Assembly (NCBI GenBank): GCA_020061545.1
Contig: JAGUYA010000102.1
Coordinates: 1-7,749 of the forward strand
DNA: 7,749 bases
Source: Candidatus Omnitrophota bacterium
GTDB lineage: Bacteria; Omnitrophota; Gorgyraeia; Gygaellales; Profunditerraquicolaceae
Direction of reading: 5' to 3'
This document shows, piece after piece, positions 1-5,693 of the stretch. Position numbers and translations under genes: made by a program. Below the pieces are notes generated by a model, which worked only from the letters and a program-made list of their open reading frames with translations, had not been told where the DNA came from and did not search any database. Position 1 is the first letter of the stretch, and the number at the start of each line of letters is the position of its first letter.

Positions 1-16
1 ATTATATTAACGGTTG

Positions 17-66
17 GCTTGGACTGATTTTAAAGCCGCTGTAGTGCGGCGAGAAACAGTCCAAGA
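17..66 (+). other. Two-tier stem-loop, possible end of a structured RNA
   Basis: The outer stem pairs CTTGGACTG (18-26) perfectly with CAGTCCAAG (57-65). Inside it, GCCGC (35-39) pairs with GCGGC (46-50), separated from the outer stem by an A-rich internal loop on each side. No T-tract follows, so this is not an ordinary intrinsic terminator. The adjoining 3' stretch GTCCAAGACAGGACCC (59-74) loosely recalls the 3' end of bacterial RNase P RNA (GTCCACGACAGAACCC in E. coli), but the near-invariant GGCTTA that should follow is absent. A protein C-terminus is also possible here: one frame reads NGWLGLILKPL then a stop at 42-44, another reads TVGLD then a stop at 25-27. The stem itself is clear; its identity is unresolved. 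Confidence 0.35.
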
Positions 67-102
67 CAGGACCCACTATAAATAGTATGCGTCTAATAAA
101 TT

Positions 103-131
103 TTGACAAACCCGAATTTAACTGTTATGAT
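103..131 (+). promoter_or_regulatory. Sigma-70-type promoter for comF-lptF-lptG
   Basis: The -35 hexamer TTGACA (103-108) is a perfect consensus match. After a 17-bp spacer comes TATGAT (126-131), one mismatch from TATAAT, preceded by TG one base upstream (123-124), which makes an extended -10. Transcription would start near 137-140, giving a leader of about 160 nt before the comF ATG at 300. The position argues against any comF start upstream, since an ATG at 87 would not be in this transcript. This is read from sequence only; no transcript data were available. Confidence 0.72.
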
Positions 132-157
132 ATAGATATGTTGCGTAAGTTCTCGTA

Positions 158-185
158 TCGGAATTTCAATAAATTGAAATTCCGA
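158..185 (+). repeat. Palindromic element 1 in the comF leader
   Basis: A perfect 13-bp inverted repeat, TCGGAATTTCAAT (158-170) and ATTGAAATTCCGA (173-185), is separated by two bases. It is AT-rich and would fold as a strong hairpin near the 5' end of the predicted transcript. The right-arm segment AAATTCCGA occurs again at 230-238, so the left arm has two possible partners. Confidence 0.8.
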
Positions 186-215
186 CAGCCCTTTACCCTT
201 CGGGCTAAAGGGCTG
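186..215 (+). repeat. Palindromic element 2, stem capped by a cUUCGg loop
   Basis: CAGCCCTTTA (186-195) pairs with TAAAGGGCTG (206-215) over 10 bp. A single C/C mismatch and two further C-G pairs lead to a UUCG tetraloop (199-202) closed by C-G, a classic very stable cap. It directly abuts element 1 and shares its arm sequences with element 3. Confidence 0.8.
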
Positions 216-245
216 GACCAGAGAGGCATAAATTCCGAGACGACC

Positions 246-268
246 CAGCCCTTTCTACGAAAGGGCTG
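246..268 (+). repeat. Palindromic element 3, second copy of the CAGCCCTTT stem
   Basis: CAGCCCTTTC (246-255) pairs perfectly with GAAAGGGCTG (259-268) around a TAC loop. Nine bases of each arm are identical to element 2, so arms of the two elements can pair with each other. An upstream AAATTCCGA (230-238) repeats the right arm of element 1, which suggests a partial duplication of a unit made of AAATTCCGA plus the CAGCCCTTT hairpin. Confidence 0.8.
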
Positions 269-274
269 TCCGAA

Positions 275-315
275 GGAAGATAGCGCACGAGCGAAGCGAA
301 TGCCTATCTGGTTCC
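275..315 (+). promoter_or_regulatory. Weak stem enclosing the comF start codon
   Basis: AGATAG (278-283) can pair with CTATCT (304-309), extendable by GGA (275-277) with TCC (313-315) across a two-base bulge. The ATG at 300-302 lies in the loop. The only purine-rich ribosome-binding candidate, GAAGGAAG (272-279), is partly in the 5' arm and about 20 nt from the ATG, further than usual. Structure could therefore bring it closer or hide it. This is an inference from pairing alone. Confidence 0.3.
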
Positions 316-1019
316 AGGCGCTGGTAGATATTGTCTATCCCAGGACATGCCTCGTCTGTAAAAAGCAGCTCAAAGCTGTGGGCGACATAAATAATCTCGT
401 GTGCGCGGAATGCTGGGGAAAGATTAAAAGAAACACGCCTCCCTTCTGTTATCGCTGCGGCAGGCACTTAGAGAAACCCGCGAGGAATATCTGCCCGGAT
501 TGCGTAAGAAAACAATTGCATTTTGACCGCGCCTTTAGCCCTTGCGTATATGAAGGCGTAATCAAAGAGCTAATTCATGCCTTCAAATATCAAGGTAAAG
601 ATTATCTGGGTGCTGTTTTAAGCAGATTAATGGTAGAATTTATAGAGGACTACAATGTACCTGTGGATTTACTGGATTTAATCATACCTATACCTTTGCA
701 TAAAACCAGACTCCGCGAAAGAGAATTTAATCAGGCAGGAATCTTAAGTAATCATATTGCTCACCAGTTTAACAAAAAAGTAGCGCATGGAATCTTAAGG
801 CGACTACGCAATACCCAGACGCAAACCGAATTAGAAACAGAACAACGTCTTCTAAACGTCAAAGACAGCTTCGCAGTAACAAAAAGTCAAGACATAAAAG
901 GTAAAAAAATATTATTAATTGACGATGTATTGACTACGGGAGCGACTTCTTCAGAGGCAGCCTATGCTTTAAAGAACGCGGGAGCCAATATCGTATTCGT
1001 CCTGACCCTAGCTAATTGA
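300..1019 (+). CDS. comF: ComF family phosphoribosyltransferase-like protein
   Basis: ComF-family proteins combine an N-terminal double zinc ribbon with a type I phosphoribosyltransferase fold. In naturally transformable bacteria ComF acts in the cytoplasm with the DNA-uptake machinery; in many others its role is unproven. The 239-residue product shows four CxxC pairs (C17/C20, C35/C38, C50/C53, C65/C68), the family stretch IPIPLHKTRLREREFNQA (129-146, approximately), the RNTQTQTELETEQRLLNVKDSF region (170-191) and the PRPP-binding loop DDVLTTGAT (208-216). The frame stays open to an ATG at 87, but those extra 71 codons cover the promoter and palindromic leader. The ATG at 300 gives the usual family length and N-terminus (MPIWFQALVDIVYPRTCLVC). 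Its Shine-Dalgarno is weak. It is followed 28 nt later by lptF and probably co-transcribed. No other competence gene is visible, so a DNA-uptake role is not established. Confidence 0.92.
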   Translation: MPIWFQALVDIVYPRTCLVCKKQLKAVGDINNLVCAECWGKIKRNTPPFCYRCGRHLEKPARNICPDCVRKQLHFDRAFSPCVYEGVIKELIHAFKYQGKDYLGAVLSRLMVEFIEDYNVPVDLLDLIIPIPLHKTRLREREFNQAGILSNHIAHQFNKKVAHGILRRLRNTQTQTELETEQRLLNVKDSFAVTKSQDIKGKKILLIDDVLTTGATSSEAAYALKNAGANIVFVLTLAN

Positions 1020-1047
1020 AAAACCGAATTCCAATGCGGGTTTGGTA

Positions 1048-2145
1048 ATGAAAATACTAAGAAACTACTTTCTAAAAGAATTTATCGGCCCTTTATTTTT
1101 AGCGCTGGGCGTACTTACCTTTGTGATGATTCTGGGTAATCTCATTAAAATTGCCGACCTGGTAATCAATAAAGGTGTGGAAATAACTAGCGTCTTAAAG
1201 CTCCTGGCCTTTATGATACCCTATCTACTTACCTATACCTTACCTATTGCCGCACTCACAGCAGTGCTTCTTTCTTTAGGCAGGCTCTCCAGCGATAATG
1301 AAATTGTAGCCATCAGGGCAAGCGGAATAAATCTCTTTAGCCTGATATTGCCGCTACTTATTGTGGGTTTAATCCTGAGTCTTATTTTAGTGGTATTCAA
1401 TGACCGGGTTATACCCTATGCGCATTATGCCTCCAGAAAAACCATCGTGGAAATAGGAGTTAAGAATCCTGCTGCTGCTCTTGAGCCAGGCATATTCATT
1501 AATTCTTTTGAAAAGTACATCCTATTTATCTACCGCATAGATAAGGATAAGCTGAGTAATGTGCGTATCTACGAACCTCAAGGTGAGGATAAGCCTGCGC
1601 GCACCATTATAGCCAAGAGAGGAGAATTTATTGTCGTACCGGAAAAAAATATGATCAAACTAAAGCTTATAGAGGGAACCTCTGATGAACCTGACCCGGA
1701 AAATCCCAGTAATTTTTACAAATTGAACTTTAAGAATTACTTTATGACTTTAAACTTAAGTCAAATGCAAGATAAAGATAAAATCGCAAAAAAACCCAAG
1801 GATATGACTATACAGGAACTAAGAAATGAAATTAAAAAAATAAAAAAGGAAGGTATTGACCCTGCGCCTCTGGTTACGGAAATAAACGAAAAAATATCTC
1901 TGGCCTTCTCTTCTTTTGTGCTTATGCTCTTTGGGATGCCCCTGGCAATAATCACCCGCCGCCGTGAGAAATCCATCAATTTCGGCATTGCCTTTCTTAT
2001 TGTGGGAGTATATTACCTGATGCTCCTTGGCTCTGAGGCATTGAGTCTACAGGGTCACCTTGATCCCAGATTTGCGATGTGGATGCCCAATATTGTCTTA
2101 GGGTTAATCGGAGGAATTTTAACCTATAGGCTATGCGCATCTTAG
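1048..2145 (+). CDS. lptF: LPS export ABC transporter permease LptF
   Basis: This is one of the two inner-membrane permease subunits of LptB2FG, which extracts lipopolysaccharide from the outer leaflet of the inner membrane and passes it to LptC and the Lpt bridge. The 365-residue product has the family layout: three N-terminal membrane segments (about 15-37, 53-77, 96-117), a periplasmic beta-jellyroll region (about 120-260), and three C-terminal segments (about 282-303, 309-330, 342-361). The cytoplasmic coupling region LSLGRLSSDNEIVAIRASG (about 75-93) is typical. The start at ATG 1048 gives the conventional MKILRNYFLKEF opening; an in-frame TTG at 1042 would add two residues. Only a weak GCGGG precedes it, about 7 nt upstream. 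It overlaps lptG by 13 bp. F rather than G is assigned from gene order and from the better match of the next gene to LptG. Confidence 0.88.
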   Translation: MKILRNYFLKEFIGPLFLALGVLTFVMILGNLIKIADLVINKGVEITSVLKLLAFMIPYLLTYTLPIAALTAVLLSLGRLSSDNEIVAIRASGINLFSLILPLLIVGLILSLILVVFNDRVIPYAHYASRKTIVEIGVKNPAAALEPGIFINSFEKYILFIYRIDKDKLSNVRIYEPQGEDKPARTIIAKRGEFIVVPEKNMIKLKLIEGTSDEPDPENPSNFYKLNFKNYFMTLNLSQMQDKDKIAKKPKDMTIQELRNEIKKIKKEGIDPAPLVTEINEKISLAFSSFVLMLFGMPLAIITRRREKSINFGIAFLIVGVYYLMLLGSEALSLQGHLDPRFAMWMPNIVLGLIGGILTYRLCAS

Positions 2146-3233
2146 ACCGTTATATATTAAAATCAGTATTGGCTCTCTTCTTCCAATGCCTGCTTACTTT
2201 TCTTTTTTTATACATTATCATAGACGTCTTCTCCCATTTGGATGAAATCTTAAAACAGCAGGTCAGTCTACATATTTTAAGGCAGTATTATCTGGCGTAT
2301 TTACCCATTATCTTTGTCCAAGTCGCCCCTATTGCCTGTCTTTTGAGCACATTATATACATTCGGCAAGCTAAACCGCAACAATGAGATTATTGCCATGC
2401 GCGCAGTAGGCTTAAGTATATTTCAAATCACTAAAACCGTAATTATATTCGGGGTTATCGTGAGTGTATTTGTATTCTGGGTCAATGACAGATTTGTGCC
2501 ATCTTCCATGTCTTTAACAGAAAAAATTAAAACTCAGATGGAATCCGGTACGAAAAGGGCAAAAGAAAAAGAACGCGAAATTATTACCCATCTTTCTATG
2601 TATGGGCTAAAAAATAGACTCTTTTTCGTCAATAAATTTTCTTTAGCCACCAATACAATGGAGAACATAATCATCTTAGAGCATGACGAAAAACAAAATA
2701 TCACCAAAAAAATAGTGGCAAATAAAGGAGTTTATAGAGATGGTTTGTGGAGGTTCTATCAAAGCGTGACTTATAATTTTGACGAAAATGTCCAGGTAAA
2801 GGGGGAACCGCAGTACTTAGAAGAAGAGATAATGGATATCTCAGAGACACCACATGATTTTTTAAAGCAAATGCTACGTCCGGACTTTATGAATATAGCG
2901 CAACTCGATGACTATATATGGAGGCTCTCTAAAAGTGGTGCTACCACTGCAATAAGAAATCTTAAGGTAGACCTTTATCAAAGATTTGCCTTCTCCCTAA
3001 CCAGTATCATGATTATTCTTCTGGGAATACCTTTCTCTGTAATTATGAAGAGACGCGCGACGGGACTTTCTTCGGTGGGTTTATCGATTATGGTGGGATT
3101 TTTATATTATGTGTTAAATGCTATAAGTATTGCTTTGGGTAAAACCGGGATGCTGATGCCTGCTTTAGCAGTTTCTTTAAGCCATATCGTTGCTTTTCTC
3201 TCTGCTTTATACCTCATCGACACCCTTCCTTAA
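2133..3233 (+). CDS. lptG: LPS export ABC transporter permease LptG
   Basis: This is the second permease subunit of LptB2FG. The 366-residue product opens MRILDRYILKSVLALFFQCLL-, close to the usual LptG N-terminus, followed by DVFSHLDEIL. Membrane segments lie at about 12-32, 55-78, 100-117, 284-304, 312-334 and 341-360, with the jellyroll domain between the third and fourth. The coupling segment FGKLNRNNEIIAMRAVGLS sits at about 77-95. Its ATG lies inside the last codons of lptF (13-bp overlap), and the nearest GGAGG (2110-2114) is too far for a standard site, so translation probably depends on coupling to lptF. The stop TAA (3231-3233) overlaps the stop of the convergent alr gene. The partners LptA, LptB and LptC are not in this window. 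Confidence 0.88.
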   Translation: MRILDRYILKSVLALFFQCLLTFLFLYIIIDVFSHLDEILKQQVSLHILRQYYLAYLPIIFVQVAPIACLLSTLYTFGKLNRNNEIIAMRAVGLSIFQITKTVIIFGVIVSVFVFWVNDRFVPSSMSLTEKIKTQMESGTKRAKEKEREIITHLSMYGLKNRLFFVNKFSLATNTMENIIILEHDEKQNITKKIVANKGVYRDGLWRFYQSVTYNFDENVQVKGEPQYLEEEIMDISETPHDFLKQMLRPDFMNIAQLDDYIWRLSKSGATTAIRNLKVDLYQRFAFSLTSIMIILLGIPFSVIMKRRATGLSSVGLSIMVGFLYYVLNAISIALGKTGMLMPALAVSLSHIVAFLSALYLIDTLP

Positions 3234-4342
3234 ACATATAGACGCGGGACACGGCTACCTAAACCGCAAACAATTTCATAGGGGATAGTTCCGCAAAGGC
3301 ACGCTAATTCCTCTGCTGTAATTTTATTCTTACCTTGATGACCAATGAGCACCACCTCATCACCTATTCTCACCCGCCTATCTCCTACATCTACCATGAT
3401 CTGGTCCATACAGATTCTTCCGCTGATCTTAAAAACCCTACCTCCAATTAAAACTGGTGCGCGATTAGATAAATTGCGCGGGTATCCGTCACCGTAACCA
3501 ATAGGTAAGGTCACGATAGTGGTAGTATCTTTCGTAACGTAATCGTGGCCGTAACTGACGCCGTGGCCAGCAGGTAACCTCTTCACAAATATAATCTTGG
3601 TTTTTAAACTCAGAACAGGTTTTAATTTAATCTTTAAGCCTTTTCGGGGATAAAGTCCGTAGATTACTAAGCCGGGCCTCACCATATTAAAATGGCTATT
3701 CTTATAACCAATCACACCCATACTGTTTGCCGCGTGGACTAAAGGAATATATATGCCCTCTCCTTTTAACTTCTGCACTAAACGGTTCAATAAATCTATC
3801 TGATACAAGGTAAAATCTCTATTCAAATCCGCAACGGCAAGATGGGTAAATACACCTTCAATATTGATGGATTTTAGGTTATGAATTTTTTTCACCAGTT
3901 TTACCGCATCTTGAGGCAAAACTCCGATTCTACCCATACCTGTATCCACCTTAATATGCACATTTACGGACCTGCCCAAAACTTTGGCTCTTTTGTTTAA
4001 GGTAGAAGCTAATTCTTCATCGCAGACAGTAGTGGTGAGTCTGTACCTGAACACAGGGTCTATATCTTTTTTCAAGATTAAACCCAGGATCAATACAGGT
4101 GCATTTATACGCCCCTGGCGTAATTTTATCCCTTCATCAATAGAGGCCACTCCTAAATAATCTACTCCCCAAGATACTAACCTTTTACTTACAGGGATAA
4201 GCCCATGACCATAGGCATCTGCTTTCACGCAAACCATAATCTTCACCTTAGGCGACAATAGGTTTTTTATCTGCTGAAAATTATGGGTGAGGTTATCTAA
4301 ATTCACCTCAGCCCACGTCGGCCTGTATCCTATATAGTTCAT
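3230..4342 (-). CDS. alr: Alanine racemase
   Basis: This is a PLP-dependent enzyme interconverting L- and D-alanine in the cytoplasm, supplying D-Ala for peptidoglycan. The 370-residue product has the TIM-barrel PLP motif VKADAYGHG with Schiff-base K40, the KVDTGMGRIG segment (131-140) with K131 and R138, NMVRPGLVIYG (219-229), and the C-terminal catalytic tyrosine in GVSYGHDY (Y264) followed by CMDQIMVDV (311-319). These correspond to K39, R136, R219 and Y265 of the Geobacillus enzyme. The ATG at 4342 is chosen because it gives family length and the canonical RPTWAEVNLDNL opening. An in-frame ATG at 4414 would add 24 residues encoded by the heptad repeat array and overlap tsaB by 38 bp. No clear Shine-Dalgarno is seen for either start. 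It is the last gene of the leftward cluster. Confidence 0.96.
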   Translation of the reverse strand: MNYIGYRPTWAEVNLDNLTHNFQQIKNLLSPKVKIMVCVKADAYGHGLIPVSKRLVSWGVDYLGVASIDEGIKLRQGRINAPVLILGLILKKDIDPVFRYRLTTTVCDEELASTLNKRAKVLGRSVNVHIKVDTGMGRIGVLPQDAVKLVKKIHNLKSINIEGVFTHLAVADLNRDFTLYQIDLLNRLVQKLKGEGIYIPLVHAANSMGVIGYKNSHFNMVRPGLVIYGLYPRKGLKIKLKPVLSLKTKIIFVKRLPAGHGVSYGHDYVTKDTTTIVTLPIGYGDGYPRNLSNRAPVLIGGRVFKISGRICMDQIMVDVGDRRVRIGDEVVLIGHQGKNKITAEELACLCGTIPYEIVCGLGSRVPRLYV

Positions 4343-4353
4343 ATATTTATTTT

Positions 4354-4416
4354 GCTTATCGCTTATCGCTAATTGCTTATCGTCTATAACGATTGGCGAT
4401 ATGCGATATGCCATAT
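4354..4416. repeat. Heptad array with facing halves at the tsaB-alr junction
   Basis: On the + strand GCTTATC occurs at 4354-4360, 4361-4367 and 4375-4381, with a degenerate GCTAATT between the second and third. After a short centre (GTCTATAAC region) come GCGATAT (4396-4402), GCGATAT (4403-4409) and GCCATAT (4410-4416). The left units read GATAAGC and the right units GATATGC when compared on opposite strands, so the array is an imperfect inverted repeat; ATCGT (4379-4383) pairs with ACGAT at its centre. The array encodes the last dozen residues of TsaB and would encode the N-terminal extension of Alr if the upstream ATG were used. Confidence 0.7.
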
Positions 4417-5081
4417 GCTATCTGGCATTCTTTGGGATAAAGATAAATGGGTTTAACCTCGAAAGGACTATTGAATTTCTTCTTTTTAATTTTCTCTAAA
4501 GCCAACTCAATTATATTGTGCGCTTTGGGATACCAAGCATCCTTATCCAGAATACTCGCTCCTTTTATATTCGTTAAAATCGCATCTTTATATAATCCGG
4601 CTGCGTCTCCCAGTATTATGGCATTGCTTTTCACCTTTTGAAAAAATTCATCTATCGTCAAAAGCATATAAGGCTGGGTACGGATTAAGCGGCCCCCTTT
4701 GTTTCTATAAACGCTGGAATAAATAAGATTTCTTTTGGCGTCAACAATGGGGACAATCTGTGCATCGCTATTCTGTACATTTTTAGCTAATATATCTAAG
4801 GTGGATATTCCTATAATAGGTTTATTCAGAGCCCAACTCATTCCTTTTATGGTCGCCAGGCCGACGCGCACTCCGGTAAAAGAGCCCGGACCCAAACCGC
4901 AGGCAAGATAGTCAACATCGTTGGCTTTCCAACCTAATGCGTCTTCTGCCCTTTTAATAGTTATGCTAAGCAATGAAGAAAGCCTAGTGCCCACTTCTAA
5001 GTTATACTCATATATCTTATAATTATCATAAATACCCAGGCACAAAAATTTGGTAGTAGTATCAATGCCTAATATCTTCAT
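4377..5081 (-). CDS. tsaB: tRNA t6A biosynthesis protein TsaB
   Basis: TsaB is an ASKHA-fold paralogue of TsaD. It is not itself catalytic but forms the TsaBDE assembly that places threonylcarbamoyl on A37 of ANN-decoding tRNAs. The 234-residue product begins KILGIDTTTKFLCLGIYD and carries the hallmark LGPGSFTGVRVGLATIKGMSWAL segment (about 63-85) followed by KPIIGISTLDILA. Lack of the metal-binding HxxxH of TsaD supports TsaB rather than TsaD. The tail after VKPIYLYPKECQIA is encoded by the heptad repeats and looks like a recruited extension (YGISHIANRYRR). The start has GGGA about 9-12 nt upstream, inside the CCAAT/ATTGG palindrome. It lies downstream of tsaE, 98 bp away. Confidence 0.95.
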   Translation of the reverse strand: MKILGIDTTTKFLCLGIYDNYKIYEYNLEVGTRLSSLLSITIKRAEDALGWKANDVDYLACGLGPGSFTGVRVGLATIKGMSWALNKPIIGISTLDILAKNVQNSDAQIVPIVDAKRNLIYSSVYRNKGGRLIRTQPYMLLTIDEFFQKVKSNAIILGDAAGLYKDAILTNIKGASILDKDAWYPKAHNIIELALEKIKKKKFNSPFEVKPIYLYPKECQIAYGISHIANRYRR

Positions 5082-5090
5082 AGTTTAAAT

Positions 5091-5197
5091 CCCAATAATT
5101 ACCAATAACTACCAAATCCCAATTAAATCCCAAATCCCAATATCCAATTGGTCATTGGAAAATTGGACATTCATTGGTATTATTGGTATTTATTGGA
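5091..5197. repeat. CCAAT/ATTGG imperfect palindrome between tsaE and tsaB
   Basis: On the + strand the left half carries CCAAT at 5092, 5102, 5119, 5137 and 5144, plus CCAAA at 5112 and 5130. The right half carries ATTGG at 5147, 5154, 5162, 5173, 5182 and 5192. The halves meet at the palindrome CCAATTGG (5144-5151). Most of it fills the 98-bp gap between tsaE and tsaB; its right end (5180-5197) encodes the last codons of TsaE (residues S-N-K-Y-Q and stop). In the leftward mRNA it would form a long, irregular hairpin between the two cistrons. Spacing between units is uneven (about 7-18 bp), so this is not a CRISPR. Confidence 0.8.
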
Positions 5198-5665
5198 CAT
5201 CGGAAATTTATCCTTTAATAACTTAAGCAGTTTCTTGTATCGCTTACCAAAAGAGGTAATCTCTATTTTTCGTTTTGTCTCGCCGATGACCTCTAAATTT
5301 ATTTTTAGGTATTCTTTAGGTAAAAGATATTTTAATCTGTCTGCCCATTCAATTACGGTAACACCTTCGTCGTAAAAATATTCTTCATACCCTAAGCCAA
5401 AAATAGCTGACGCAGACTTTAGCCTATAAAGGTCAAAATGGTATAATGGCAATTTGCCCTGATGATGCTCGCGTATGAGGACAAAGGAAGGACTGATAAT
5501 TTTATCTCTTTTAATACCTAAGCCATAAGCAATCCCTTTGACTAAAACTGTCTTTCCTGAACCGAGCTCGCCAAATAAACAAATTATATCGCCGGATTTT
5601 AAATTCCTGGCAATTTCCTTACCTATCTTTATCGTTTCATTAACTGACTTAGAGACTACTTTCAT
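5180..5665 (-). CDS. tsaE: tRNA t6A biosynthesis ATPase TsaE
   Basis: TsaE is a small P-loop ATPase that binds the TsaB-TsaD dimer and resets it during t6A synthesis. The 161-residue product has Walker A GELGSGKT (32-39), the SPSFVLIREH segment (58-67), HFDLYRL (76-82) and VTVIEWADRL (102-111) containing the conserved glutamate and tryptophan. Length is normal for the family. The start is supported by GGAG at 5671-5674 with a 5-nt gap. It lies 28 bp after thiL. The last residues (about SNKYQ) are encoded by the facing repeats and probably have no family counterpart. Confidence 0.95.
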   Translation of the reverse strand: MKVVSKSVNETIKIGKEIARNLKSGDIICLFGELGSGKTVLVKGIAYGLGIKRDKIISPSFVLIREHHQGKLPLYHFDLYRLKSASAIFGLGYEEYFYDEGVTVIEWADRLKYLLPKEYLKINLEVIGETKRKIEITSFGKRYKKLLKLLKDKFPMSNKYQ

Positions 5666-5670
5666 CTAAT

Positions 5671-5674
5671 CTCC
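5671..5674 (-). promoter_or_regulatory. Ribosome binding site of tsaE
   Basis: On the minus strand GGAG is followed by ATTAG and the ATG of tsaE, an ideal 5-nt gap. It is the clearest Shine-Dalgarno in the window. Confidence 0.75.
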
Positions 5675-5693
5675 AGGGACGCCTGCCCTATAA

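Noticed and set aside
87..299. Extended N-terminus of comF starting at ATG 87
   Set aside because: It spans a near-consensus promoter and three hairpin elements, and has no resemblance to the ComF N-terminus; the start at 300 gives normal family length.
255..467. Minus-strand open frame of 70 codons opposite comF
   Set aside because: It lies antisense to the zinc-ribbon region and the hairpins and has no recognisable protein features.
1020..1047. Intrinsic terminator between comF and lptF
   Set aside because: AAACC and GGTTT can pair, but the stem is short and no T-tract follows; co-transcription is more likely.
2110..2114. GGAGG as the lptG ribosome binding site
   Set aside because: It is 18 nt before the ATG, outside the normal range; coupling through the 13-bp overlap with lptF explains initiation better.
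4343..4414. Extended N-terminus of alr starting at ATG 4414
   Set aside because: The 24 extra residues are encoded by heptad repeats and overlap tsaB; the start at 4342 gives the normal Alr opening.
5091..5197. CRISPR-like array
   Set aside because: Units are only 5-8 nt, unevenly spaced, and reverse orientation halfway; there are no spacers of constant length and no cas genes.
5148..5375. Plus-strand open frame of 75 codons opposite tsaE
   Set aside because: It begins inside the CCAAT/ATTGG palindrome and runs antisense to a well-supported gene.
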